A stretch of DNA of 64,000 nt from Phytomonas francai (taxonomy: Eukaryota > Euglenozoa > Kinetoplastea > Trypanosomatida > Trypanosomatidae): positions 1,538,157 to 1,602,156 of the forward strand of contig MJCC01000002.1 in the NCBI GenBank assembly GCA_001766655.1, written 5' to 3'. The position numbers and the translations under genes are program-made. Under the pieces are notes generated by a model that was not told where the DNA came from, did no database searches, and worked only from the letters and a program-made list of their open reading frames with translations. Shown here in pieces: positions 19,224-29,500 of the stretch (positions are counted from its first letter, which is position 1; every line of letters begins with the position of its first letter).

Positions 19224-22200
19224 CTAATGTTCAGAAAACGTTTTCGTTACACCTTCATGCTCGGCCTCTTCTTCCAGAGTACGAGGTGCTTTCATTAGAG
19301 ACGGCCGTCTCCTCTTCCGCGCCAGTGCGGCGCAATGCGACACCCTCACAAAGCCATATGGGCTCCGTCCCTCATTATTCAACTCTCCGATCTCAACCAA
19401 CCGGTCAACTGTGACGACGAAAGAGAGGCCGAACACGGCGTACTCGGCATTCCACAGCTCAACTAATCGCTTGTCAGGGTTGTAGGACCGTACTAAGGCG
19501 GTACTGCTGTCCATGTTCGCTATTCCATGCGCCTTTAAGACGTTGTAATTGAGGAGGAGGACGGTTTTATTGATGTGCGTGGCTTCCCTCAACAACTCGT
19601 CTAATTCGTCATCGATGTCTAAATCGTCAATGGCCTCCACAACAACGTCGTTATCTTCAGTGTCATCATTCTCACCTTTATTTACCTCCATCGCACTGGC
19701 TTTTCGGGACTTCAGGAAAAGACTACACACCTGCGCCATTAAAGGTACGTCAACTTTTTTGTTGATCACAGACAGAGATACCTCGACATCGCGCCAAGCG
19801 AACGCCTGGCTACCACGTCGGCGCTGGTCGTTCATCGTTTTAAGGTAAGCCTCGTAGAAGATCTCCTCAGGACTGTAAAAGCAACCGATCTGAGAAAAGG
19901 CAAAGGACAGGCCTTGGAAATGAGAACTGGGGCTCACGTGAAAAGCGTTTTGTACGGGCAGTAGCTCCAGCTTGAAGTCGGCACACTGTTCTGGTTTGAA
20001 GTCGCACTGTTGACCCCGACCACGACAAACAAGAAGACAGCCACGAGCACGGTGCTTGATCGTCTGAGGCGTGTCTTCGATAGCATTGTAAAGAGTCGAA
20101 AGGTGGACTGACCAGGTACGCTCATAAACATTCGGGTTGCAGTCTGATACTACGACACCCCCTGTTGCCGCAACCATGCCAACCACAATTCCAAGGTTTC
20201 CAAAGGGATTCGAGGTACCATTCACATGGATGTAAGAGCTATCGAAGTCGACAATGAGAACTCGATTCTTCTCATCTGCAAGCGAGGTCTCAATCATGCT
20301 CCTGAACTCTTGAAGACTAAACTGTGGTTGTCCGTCTGCGCCCAAGTCACCATGCCGTACAGTGACCTCAACATCACTGTCCAACCCACTAAATCGCAGA
20401 TACTGCGTCAAACACACATGCACGGTCTCCAAAGTGAAGAGTCGAATGAGCAACGAGGATACGTCAAAGGGGAGAGTATGAATTACATCGTCAAAGGTAG
20501 TAAACCATCCTAGGCGGCAGCAAGTCATAGCAATGATTGTTGGCATCAGCGGCATGCGTGGAAAGTTAAAGGTATCTACAACAGGTGTTAGATTCTGGAA
20601 GTCCCACTTGTGCTGCTGCGACAATAATTGTAAACAGGACTGCACCATCGGAGCGACCTCCCGCGGCGCCCCGACGGAGCGATTGCTCACACGGGCAGAC
20701 TCTTTATAGAAGATCATATAACCATTGCCCGTCATGGCCATGTGCAGACGGTCCAGCAGACAGGTCCAGGTGCGAGAAAAGGTCTTGGGATGCGCATCGA
20801 TGAGTAGGACCGTTTGGGTCTCCTGGTCGTAGCCTGCAAGCAAGCACCACTGCTGCTCTTCCGCGACGTTGAGCACATTATGTGCGACACCGGCGTTGTA
20901 CATGATGACCATCACATACGCCGGGGCCTCGGGATCCTTGTTAGCATCCTTGACGTCGAGGATAATAGACTCCAAATCGAAGATCGAAATCGTTGGTACC
21001 GCGTCTTCACGAGATATCTTAGTAAGCACAGGATATAAGTCCACCCCATAGGGCCGCTTTGTGCGTTTCGTGTATTCTACGGCGTACTCATACACCTGCA
21101 CCAGACTTAGACAGCCATCCAGAAACACTGTTGACGGGAACTTCATAACGCGAATGATGTCCGATACGGGAAGTCCATTGCCGTAGCCATGGCTCCCAGG
21201 ACGTACACCACCCAGCAGGTGCATAGCCCAGGCCACAGCGGCGATGTGAGGGCTGATGTGATGCGAGATGATAAGCGCGTGTGTGCCGAGCTGCGTCGTA
21301 CCCAGTACTTTGCCACTACACAGTTCTGGCGTCCATAGGAGCCGGATTTCGTCGCTTGTGAACTCGGGAACAGAGTCCTTCTTGAATATTCGAATGAAAC
21401 CGCGCGCACGATGGCCCTCCTTGGATGTCATCATCGCCTTGAAAAGCGACGATGCCGGAACCTCCGTCAGCTTCACATGGGGAAAGTTATTGACAACTCC
21501 TTCCGCTATAGTTACCATCAATTGCACAGCGTTGCGCACATCCACTATGACAGCGTAGGCTCCAACATCCTTTCGGGAGTAGATGCGCTGGTGATGGTGC
21601 TGGTGCCGTGAGTTCCCCAGTACAGAGGTGGCAAGTGGCGAGTTAATTTCATCCTCGTCATCGTAAGCGTCTACCATCATCTCCTGCTCCAGCACGTAAG
21701 GTTCGTAGTTGACGATTCGAATGACATCAGTCTCTTCCTCACAGTCCTGTGTAATAAGTCGACTAAATTCAGGGAGCTGCATGCGGGTTTGGCGGTCACC
21801 AACTTCATTTGGCCCAAGTTCGACCTGTCCCACCGTGGGAAGCACATCAAGATGTAGAGTCTCTAAGCTGTAGATCCCCTTAAAACGGTTGTCAACGTCG
21901 AGGAACTCTCGCACGATGTCCGTCATGACCGGGAGATGCGGCGGACCACTGTGAAGAAAATGCAGTGGCACCTGCGCGGCGAAGAAGATGTCCTCGACGG
22001 TAACGCGCTGGCGGCGGTCACTGCAATCCTTACTTCCCCCAAGGAGGTAACTCAGCCCAACGGCCAGGGCACCAAAGTGACTGCACGGCATCACGTCCTT
22101 TAACGCGTCTGCATCGTCAACTTCATAGCCCTTGAATAACTTCAGGCGCGCGCGCTTGATCTCAAGCGAGTACTGTCGGCTGTGCTTTGACGGATTCCCA

Positions 22201-22577
22201 GTAGCACCCGTGGCTCCCGCTGCATTCATTGAATTAACTGCGCCGAAGCCATAGGCCTTAGAATCTATGGCGGTCGGTATGAGTCGCGTGCGGTTGAGAC
22301 TGTTTGAAACCACAAAAGCGTCTGCTGGTGTAGAACCATTAACGGCATTACCCACGTTGTTAACGGCGTCCATAGGAAAAGAAACCAGAGATGAATGTCG
22401 ACGGATATCTTGCTCTGAGGCATCTTCCTCGCGCTCGGAGACGCGAGTTGTGTCGCCATGAATACGGTCCTGATCGATAGCCCGCCTGTTGTTGGCAGAA
22501 AATGCCACCATTTCATTTAAAAACTCATCCCATTGCTGGATATGCTCCTGCAATTGCACCGATTTCCCGCTCCCCAT
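19224..22577 (-). CDS. Four tandem phytochelatin-synthase-like pseudoenzyme units
   Basis: 1117 residues from ATG 22577. The N-terminus MGSGKS fits an N-myristoylation signal. After a ~150-residue variable leader I see four copies of one fold, near residues 160-400, 430-625, 672-855 and 876-1085. Each opens with an alpha-helix in the position of the PCS active-site helix (SHFGALAVGLSYLLGG, SPHIAAVAWAMHLLGG, MPTIIAMTCCRLGW, SSHFQGLSFAFSQIG) and closes with a strand-rich part like the PCS GHFSPIGGY...ILDVAR...LLWDAM region, clearest in copy 2 (CLLAGYD, LLIDAHP, LLDRLHMAM) and copy 3 (VVVSDCNP, HLSTLYNAI). The catalytic Cys is replaced by F, I, I and F and the His is lost. The Asp is kept in copies 2 (D594) and 3 (D812). 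Predicted inactive, membrane-attached scaffold; function unknown. The fold call is by eye and needs a profile search. Confidence 0.75.
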   Translation of the reverse strand: MGSGKSVQLQEHIQQWDEFLNEMVAFSANNRRAIDQDRIHGDTTRVSEREEDASEQDIRRHSSLVSFPMDAVNNVGNAVNGSTPADAFVVSNSLNRTRLIPTAIDSKAYGFGAVNSMNAAGATGATGNPSKHSRQYSLEIKRARLKLFKGYEVDDADALKDVMPCSHFGALAVGLSYLLGGSKDCSDRRQRVTVEDIFFAAQVPLHFLHSGPPHLPVMTDIVREFLDVDNRFKGIYSLETLHLDVLPTVGQVELGPNEVGDRQTRMQLPEFSRLITQDCEEETDVIRIVNYEPYVLEQEMMVDAYDDEDEINSPLATSVLGNSRHQHHHQRIYSRKDVGAYAVIVDVRNAVQLMVTIAEGVVNNFPHVKLTEVPASSLFKAMMTSKEGHRARGFIRIFKKDSVPEFTSDEIRLLWTPELCSGKVLGTTQLGTHALIISHHISPHIAAVAWAMHLLGGVRPGSHGYGNGLPVSDIIRVMKFPSTVFLDGCLSLVQVYEYAVEYTKRTKRPYGVDLYPVLTKISREDAVPTISIFDLESIILDVKDANKDPEAPAYVMVIMYNAGVAHNVLNVAEEQQWCLLAGYDQETQTVLLIDAHPKTFSRTWTCLLDRLHMAMTGNGYMIFYKESARVSNRSVGAPREVAPMVQSCLQLLSQQHKWDFQNLTPVVDTFNFPRMPLMPTIIAMTCCRLGWFTTFDDVIHTLPFDVSSLLIRLFTLETVHVCLTQYLRFSGLDSDVEVTVRHGDLGADGQPQFSLQEFRSMIETSLADEKNRVLIVDFDSSYIHVNGTSNPFGNLGIVVGMVAATGGVVVSDCNPNVYERTWSVHLSTLYNAIEDTPQTIKHRARGCLLVCRGRGQQCDFKPEQCADFKLELLPVQNAFHVSPSSHFQGLSFAFSQIGCFYSPEEIFYEAYLKTMNDQRRRGSQAFAWRDVEVSLSVINKKVDVPLMAQVCSLFLKSRKASAMEVNKGENDDTEDNDVVVEAIDDLDIDDELDELLREATHINKTVLLLNYNVLKAHGIANMDSSTALVRSYNPDKRLVELWNAEYAVFGLSFVVTVDRLVEIGELNNEGRSPYGFVRVSHCAALARKRRRPSLMKAPRTLEEEAEHEGVTKTFSEH

Positions 22578-23941
22578 GCTTCGCTATTGTTGTAGATTTT
22601 TCCCCTGTTTGAGGTCAATTTAATCGTATCACCTATAAATGTATAAAAAGAAATTGCTGACTCGGTTCTCTTTCGTGTTTGTTTAAGATTCTGAGTTGTG
22701 CGCAAATCACCTATTGATTGCACTGATAAATAATGAACCTTTCTTCCCTTTCGAATGGTGCATAAAAAAAATGCAGTTTCAGGGAAGGAAAGAGAATAAA
22801 TTTAGCTGTTTCGTATAGTTCAGCCGCATAAAAATCTGAGGCACTTACCGAGAAATCCTTTACCTTTTAGCATTGGCGTCGTGTCTATGCCGCTTGTTGA
22901 TCTAGCAGCAACCATCAAGCCTCCAAGGACCTCGGACCCATGCTGTCACCACTTACTCTTCCACACTTACCACCTGGTGGTTGTACAAACCAATAATCTA
23001 ATTGAGCCCGAGCCCGGACTTATCAATGTTGCTACAATCTTTTAAAGAAAGGAATTAGAACAAGAACATCAAATGAAGATTCATCTCTTCATATTCCTTT
23101 CATCAGATTTCGTCACTCTTTTTCGCTCCGAAATTCATCACCCTTACCACTCAAAATACATTCAAAAATCTTAAAGAAGAAAGTCTAAGAACGACCCCAA
23201 GGAGATAAACTCAGAAGAAACACAACCCATTCCCACCAGCACCACATACAAGCACATACGTAACAAACGCCTAACCTGTCACCATCATGCAAGCACCGCC
23301 CTCTTACACAAAAATTAACAGAAGGAAGGGCTTTCGTTATTAGGAAAGGAGCTTAAATCTTCGACAAAACACCTAGAGGCCTATTTAGATAAATAGCGAT
23401 AACTCTCAGACCGGTGCACATAGTGGAGATTGGTATGGTAAACCTAGCCCACTGGAAAGCCGGCCTTCTTTTGTAGCTAAACAGGCACCGAAACACAAAT
23501 TTTTCCCCCTAAAATTACCTTCTTGAATGAAAAACTATGGAAATATAATGAAGGAAAGAATAAATGGATGCAATCACGAATCCGTAACAATAGCGAAAAA
23601 ACAATAGAAAAATTCAAGAGACAGGGTTCTGAAATCCCTCCATCAGAGTCTTAGAATTTGGCACAAATGTGTTTTCTTTCTTTCACTGCTTGCTCGTAAC
23701 TATGTAAACTACAATATATAATTGACAAGTTTATTCAAGCCTGCATGTTAATTTTAAATATACCCCAGAAAGGGAAATTATGCAATTCAGAAATGTACAT
23801 AAACGATGTTAATAAGAAGAAGTTAGGATAAAAATTAATTTTTAATCGCACACCTCGGATATTAATTGGTTTCAGAACATGGTTGCCACCTCAGCGCACC
23901 CTATCATCCTTCGCCTCCTTCCGCCTATGTGGCTATTCTGC
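22578..23941. other. Intergenic 1.36 kb, no supported gene
   Basis: Less AT-rich than other gaps around 22.85-23.05 kb and 23.2-23.35 kb, but only short frames with stops are present on either strand. It includes 5' leader of the PCS-like gene and 3' UTR of the SPRY gene. Confidence 0.4.
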
Positions 23942-24679
23942 TTAGTAAAGCGCGTTAAATGGACACACGGGGCTGACGGTTGCGCTAAGTTTACCCATGT
24001 GCATACTTGAATTAGACATATCAAAGCCACCAATGCCCACGCATGGGACTAATCTCTTACCCTTAAGATTTGCATTCGTATCAAAAGCCAACCCAACGTA
24101 TTTTCTATTCACGAAAAGTTGAATTAGCCCGGTCTCAGTATCCACGACAAATGAGAAGAGGGCCCCGCACCCCGCTATGAACATACGCCACAGCTGCTTC
24201 TTCTTCTCACCGTTCACATAGACATTCGATGTCTGCATATCTATGTAGGCTATGGTGCTTGCCTCTGGAAGTTCATGAGTATGGGTTTGGTGTAAGTTAG
24301 AATGCTCATGCTTTTTTGAGGTAGGACTGCAGACTGATTTCTTTCTATGATGAGGCACAGGCAAAACACCTAGCTCACACTCCTCAAGGGAGCGATAGTC
24401 CGGGTAGGTAGACGACGTGCAAAAACCTATCCGGCAATCCGACGTGTTAACGCGCAATTGAAACCAGTACCGGCCGGTATTAGGGCGCAGGCAGACGTCT
24501 GCGAGGACAGGACGATAAGGGAATTTGCCCCGACCGTGGTGCGTCGCAACAGGGCCACACAAGGCGTACGCGGAACAGGCGTGAGCCCATTCGAAGGTGA
24601 TGGCTGTTGTGTTTTCAGGTGTCGCCGGGATATTCATCGAGGCGGAGTCGCATTCGACAGCTTCGAATCTACAATCCAT
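23942..24679 (-). CDS. SPRY (B30.2-like) domain protein
   Basis: 245 residues from ATG 24679; the frame runs 14 codons further upstream without an ATG, and a CTCAG acceptor lies shortly before this start. The protein is one beta-rich domain: GRYWFQLRV then IGFCTSSTYPD matches the first SPRY strands. After a His/Ser-rich insertion of about 45 residues come ALFSFVVDTETGLIQLFVNR and VGLAFDTN, then LVPCVGIGG, which are typical of the SPRY second half. The insertion replaces the usual short loop. SPRY domains are protein-binding modules; the partner here is unknown. No other domain is seen, so it is likely an adaptor. Confidence 0.7.
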   Translation of the reverse strand: MDCRFEAVECDSASMNIPATPENTTAITFEWAHACSAYALCGPVATHHGRGKFPYRPVLADVCLRPNTGRYWFQLRVNTSDCRIGFCTSSTYPDYRSLEECELGVLPVPHHRKKSVCSPTSKKHEHSNLHQTHTHELPEASTIAYIDMQTSNVYVNGEKKKQLWRMFIAGCGALFSFVVDTETGLIQLFVNRKYVGLAFDTNANLKGKRLVPCVGIGGFDMSNSSMHMGKLSATVSPVCPFNALY

Positions 24680-25119
24680 CCAGCCGCTGAGAACCCGTGT
24701 CGTACAATGATTTCTATGCACTCAGGTGAATTCACAATAGTTTGTTATTAATGCTACCCCCGTGAAATGTTGGAAACTACATACAATAGCTACTCTAATA
24801 AATTTTCACATATATGTATGTGCTAATATCATGGAGTGAAATAATAACCTAATGAAGAGGGTAAAGAGGCTAATTTATAGTTGATTCATGCCACACCTTT
24901 ATTATTATTCATTCTTAAGTAGCAAATACGACAACCAAACATGTCAGCAACACGTATATACGTCATTTTTTTATATATACCCCCCTTTTTTGACGAGGTA
25001 CTTGAAAAAAAAATTGAAAATAGGGACCGCTTTTGAAGAAAAGAAAAATCAACGGCTGTATGCCATTTTTTCATCATTTCTACATCCAAGGATTATGTAT
25101 TGTAAGGGAAGTGATACCT
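24680..25119. other. Intergenic, AT-rich
   Basis: 5' flank of the SPRY gene and 3' flank of eS24 copy A. No independent gene is visible. Confidence 0.4.
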
Positions 25120-25541
25120 TTACTTCTTCTTGGTCTGCTGTTTGCCCTTCGCCTTGCCACGAATCTTCTTGTTACGGTTGCGGCGTTCCTTCACAGACTT
25201 GCGTGCCGGAAGCTTCGCCTTACCAAAACCCAGACGCGCCTTGCGGTAGTTGGGCTCGTAGCGCTTCAACGCAGCCACATCGTCGTAGATCAAGCCGAAT
25301 CCAGTCGTCCGGCCTCCACCAAACTTCGTCTTGAAGCCAAAAACGGAGATTTGGTTTTCGTCGGGCACTTTGTACAGCGTAGCCAGTTTCTTGCGGATGA
25401 TTTGCTTCGGCACAGTACCGCACCAGTTCGGGTGGTTCACATCAACAATGAACTGCTTGCGGCGCAGCAGCTTGTTGACCTTGAACTGGGAGGTACGGAT
25501 GCTAACCTCGGCTTTCTTCTTCTGAAAGGTCATGATTCCCT
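25116..25541 (-). repeat. Direct repeat unit A spanning eS24
   Basis: This block of about 426 bases matches 25772-26197 at every place compared: from 4 bases after the stop codon to 8 bases before the ATG. Beyond both ends the sequences diverge at once. Confidence 0.85.
25120..25533 (-). CDS. RPS24: 40S ribosomal protein eS24 (copy A)
   Basis: 137 residues, full length. It begins MTFQKKKAEVSIRTSQF, continues through LLRRKQFIVDVNHP and the conserved FGFKTKFGGGRTTGFGLIYDD, and ends in the basic tail KGKQQTKKK. It is a structural component of the small ribosomal subunit involved in pre-40S processing. The coding sequence appears identical to copy B 656 bases away, while the flanks differ. GC-rich codon use sets it apart from the AT-rich surroundings, as expected for a highly expressed gene. 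Confidence 0.95.
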   Translation of the reverse strand: MTFQKKKAEVSIRTSQFKVNKLLRRKQFIVDVNHPNWCGTVPKQIIRKKLATLYKVPDENQISVFGFKTKFGGGRTTGFGLIYDDVAALKRYEPNYRKARLGFGKAKLPARKSVKERRNRNKKIRGKAKGKQQTKKK

Positions 25542-25771
25542 ATTTTCTTTAAATTTTGAAATATAAGGTGATATAAATGTATAGGGGTAAAAAAGTAAAA
25601 CCATCTAGAATTCCAACCTTTAACGCACATGCCGAAATTGCCTTGTATCGAAACCAGATAGTAGCTGGTTGTATTTTTTATTGTCAACTCAGGTGTTTAG
25701 AATATTAATAAACAAAGAAAAGAAACAACAAGGAAATCACTAGCTCTGTGTTCACATGAGGATAAGGTGTC

Positions 25772-26197
25772 ACCTTTACTTCTTCTTGGTCTGCTGTTTG
25801 CCCTTCGCCTTGCCACGAATCTTCTTGTTACGGTTGCGGCGTTCCTTCACAGACTTGCGTGCCGGAAGCTTCGCCTTACCAAAACCCAGACGCGCCTTGC
25901 GGTAGTTGGGCTCGTAGCGCTTCAACGCAGCCACATCGTCGTAGATCAAGCCGAATCCAGTCGTCCGGCCTCCACCAAACTTCGTCTTGAAGCCAAAAAC
26001 GGAGATTTGGTTTTCGTCGGGCACTTTGTACAGCGTAGCCAGTTTCTTGCGGATGATTTGCTTCGGCACAGTACCGCACCAGTTCGGGTGGTTCACATCA
26101 ACAATGAACTGCTTGCGGCGCAGCAGCTTGTTGACCTTGAACTGGGAGGTACGGATGCTAACCTCGGCTTTCTTCTTCTGAAAGGTCATGATTCCCT
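25772..26197 (-). repeat. Direct repeat unit B spanning eS24
   Basis: Second copy of the block described at 25116-25541, offset by 656 bases. The sharp borders at the CDS ends suggest gene conversion limited to the coding region rather than a very recent whole-unit duplication. Confidence 0.85.
25776..26189 (-). CDS. RPS24: 40S ribosomal protein eS24 (copy B)
   Basis: 137 residues from ATG 26189, protein identical to copy A. The frame is open for 36 codons upstream of this ATG, but those residues are not part of the family, and the conserved MTFQKKK start is used. Tandem copies of ribosomal protein genes are common in kinetoplastids, where dosage replaces promoter control. Confidence 0.95.
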   Translation of the reverse strand: MTFQKKKAEVSIRTSQFKVNKLLRRKQFIVDVNHPNWCGTVPKQIIRKKLATLYKVPDENQISVFGFKTKFGGGRTTGFGLIYDDVAALKRYEPNYRKARLGFGKAKLPARKSVKERRNRNKKIRGKAKGKQQTKKK

Positions 26198-26509
26198 GAT
26201 CGGAGAACACAAGAAATGAGGAGAAAAGAACAGTTTTAGAATAGAACACTAATCTCGCATCATGGCTTTTCTGTTTGAAGATTGTGATGTCAAACATAAG
26301 TAAGCCCCTTTACAAATATGATAGGCTCTGTTTATGTGAGAAATAAATTAATAGATGGTGTCTAAAAACTCCTTTTCAGCGCAAAAAGGAATCTTTCGAT
26401 ATTTATCGTACATCAGGAAGGAACCTCTTTTGTAATGTAGATGACAGTGAGAATTGTGTACATAGTTATGTTTAGAAGTCTAGAATATCACGCACCGAGT
26501 TTTCTGCGC
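26198..26509. other. Intergenic, short
   Basis: 5' flank of eS24 copy B and 3' end region of the CFAP65 gene. No further gene is seen. Confidence 0.4.
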
Positions 26510-29500
26510 TCACATTTGCTCCATCACACTCGTGGCTATATCCAGAGCCAATTCATCGAATGCGACCTCCAATGTACATCTCAGGAGCCCACTTGGCTGC
26601 GGGTTTCCCTCAATCCTTGGTGCCTGCTCCCCCTCCTTTTCTACGCCATCGGTTACCCCCGCGGCTCCAGTCGAAGAATCAGCGATAGGGAGCCGGGTCA
26701 TCTTGTGTTGTTTAGCCAATAAGTCCCTGTAATACACCGGCTCCTCGACAAAACAAGGTTGGGTAAAGGCTGATTGAATATGGGGCTGTGCAATCACCAT
26801 GTGTATCATCTCGTCCAATACATTGCAGGACACTTGAAGCTCTTCCATCGTGATTGGTCCAGAAATGTCTAATGGCTGCGAATCTGTGTAGAGATGCATG
26901 AATGGCTGGTAGACTCTTGTCTTGGCCTTCTGTTCATACAGTAACTCCCAGGAATCCACTGGCATGATACGCGCCTGGAGAAACAGTTCCAAAGTGCAGT
27001 ACATCGCGGTCCCTTGCGAGCGATCGTCGAGGTCGAGCAGGTTATCTTCGTTTTGGCGTCGGGCTTCTTCTACAAGTCTGGACAGGGCACTCAGACCCAT
27101 AGATTCTGGCCGGAGGGTTGTCACGGGCAAACGTGGGGACGTTGCCCCTCGTGGTTTATTCTGAAGAAAGGTGCTACGCTGGGCTGCACCTCCAGCAGCT
27201 ACCTGTGTGGTGGCCGCACCAGACGCGGAAAGCCCGAGACCATCTGCTGCTATGAACTCCTCGACATCCGCCGGCGTCCGCGCCGATACAGCGGACTTTT
27301 CTAAAGTTCCTTTCGGTATCTCTGCGCTTATCGCTCGTTCGTTAGTAACCATGCACAGAATGGGCCATGAGAGCTGTTGGCTTACACTACCAGTATTGAA
27401 GGCAATCCGGCATACGACACGTCCACCGTTGGGAGGGATAATTCCCTCCTTGGGGTTTATGAAAAGGTTGTGGTTGCCATTCGTATGAGAAAGGCACCAT
27501 TTGAAAGTGTAACCGTCCGTAGGGTGGTGGTTCGTCAGTGTGCAGCAGCGGCGGTAGAGCGCATGGAAAGGCACTGCACCGAAGGTCATCACTTCAGTGG
27601 AAAGGGACACTGGAGCCTCATGCAAAGGTACGTGACATGAGCGGGCGCCCTTGGAAACTGTGGCAGGTATGGAAAAAAAAGAGTTGTCAATCCACTGCCG
27701 AATTTCCCTAACAGGGGTTGTATGGGGGTGATAACCACGGCCGATCAGTGTGAGAGTGTAGCTTTCACCCGCATCGGTGTAAATGGGTACATCCATCGTA
27801 TATTCGATAGCCTCAAGCGGCCTGAAATACCATGGAACTGACGCTATAGAATACGGCGCGAGCGTGCCCACTGGGGAGACGCATTGTAGAATAGGGAAGT
27901 TGTAGTTCCGTTCAGCGATAGCCCGAATGGAATCGACGCCTACAGTGTAAGTTACCTCTCGGTCAAGTGGGTTCTCCAGGATGATGGACTGCATCGGTGG
28001 TTCCATGTCGCCTAACATCACAGGCTGTAGATGATAGACAGACGAGCTGTGATGAAACATCAGACAGCTCATACCAGCCGACATAGTGCGCCCCTCAAGC
28101 AGCACCAAGGCCCTCTTCCTGTCGTCAAGTCTGAACACAGCTGGGAGGACATGTGTGCCAACCTCACAAAAGCGATAGGTTATGGTCACGACAACGATGT
28201 CGCCTACTCCAATGGTGGCGTGGCGCGGCTTGATGTCAATAAGAGAAGCATTCAGGATGTGTTGGATACCACTGAGATCTTCCTGCTCAACAAACCACGT
28301 TTCCTGGCTCACATCCGCCTCTGTCGGCAACAGCACTGTGAAGGAAGTTTCGCAATCCCCGGTATTCTCCAATACTAGCGAAATGCGGATTGATGGCGCG
28401 TGCTGGAAACCCACTGCGATGTTCATCGCAATAGGCGCAAGGCCGTTGATGTACTCATGAAAAGCGTAAAACGATGGATCTGCATCGCTCGGATGTACCG
28501 AGGCAGCGAGCTGAGCATTGAGGTCATTAATAGACAGGCGCCGCCATAGAGACGATCGCGGCTGAGTAAGTGAGCGGACATCAGCAACCTGCACCGCTGA
28601 GCGCCTGGTACGGACTGTCAATTTACAGTGTGGATGACCCAGGACCTCCTCAAGCGTCTCAGGACTGCGTGTGCTACTAAAGTCAGCCATGCCAGCCATC
28701 ATTGCATATAGAATGTACTCATAAACACCGCCACTAAGAGAGGAAGATGGTGTCACAAGGACGGTGCAATGAGCCCGCGCGGGGAGGGTACCAGTGTGGT
28801 TATAAAGCACCGGATTCGGTGACTCTTCCCCCAACCCAGCTGGGCCAGACACAACCCAAACACGTACTTCGTATGCCAACTCACACCTACCGCTATTGTA
28901 AAGCGTGAGATTCGCAGTGTTATGCTCCTCGAGGCTGTTCGGTTCGCCTCGCTCAAGGGTCATAACAGTAGGTTCGACCTCTAGTTTCCCATAGACACCT
29001 TCAGCGTTCACCTGCCATGTGATGGTGTACCCACAAAACGCTTCAGATTGGGTTTTTTCAAGAAGTGGAGGAGCCTCTTCATGGGTAATGTCGTCGGTGT
29101 CACGCAGGAGAAGCGTTACACTCCCCTTAAAGCTCGACACCGTCTCAGGCTTAAAGAAGACTGTCAGATGAGAGCGTTCCCCACCGTTTAAAAGCCCCTC
29201 CGCTGGCTCAAAGCGCAACACACCCATGAGATCAGGAGATGGTATTAAGAGGTAAGCAATGGAAAGGGAAGTTGGGTTATGCATCTGAAGCTCGTGGCGA
29301 GATTCCCCAGTCACACAGGTAGGCTTCAAGAGGAGCTGCCTACCGTCAATACTCATGGATGCCCCCGTGACGACGAGGTGAGGTACGTCCGACTCGCCTA
29401 ACAGCCTCAGCTTTACCGACTGCGTTTGTCTTCCACAAAACGCGGTGAGCATGGCCTCCGCCTCGAAGTGAGCGTAACTTGTCGGATGAAAGCTGTACAC

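Noticed and set aside
22810..22960. Short open minus-strand stretch (phrase GSEVLGGLMVAARSTSG) upstream of the PCS-like gene
   Set aside because: Fewer than 45 codons, no clear start and stops just upstream; no family recognised.
24888..25566. 148- and 177-codon plus-strand frames over eS24 copy A
   Set aside because: Antisense to a certain ribosomal protein gene; the same shadow recurs over copy B.
153..26189. Head-to-tail minus-strand genes read as a bacterial operon
   Set aside because: No Shine-Dalgarno pattern; gaps of 0.2-1.4 kb, eukaryotic gene families and splice-acceptor tracts point to a kinetoplastid polycistron.
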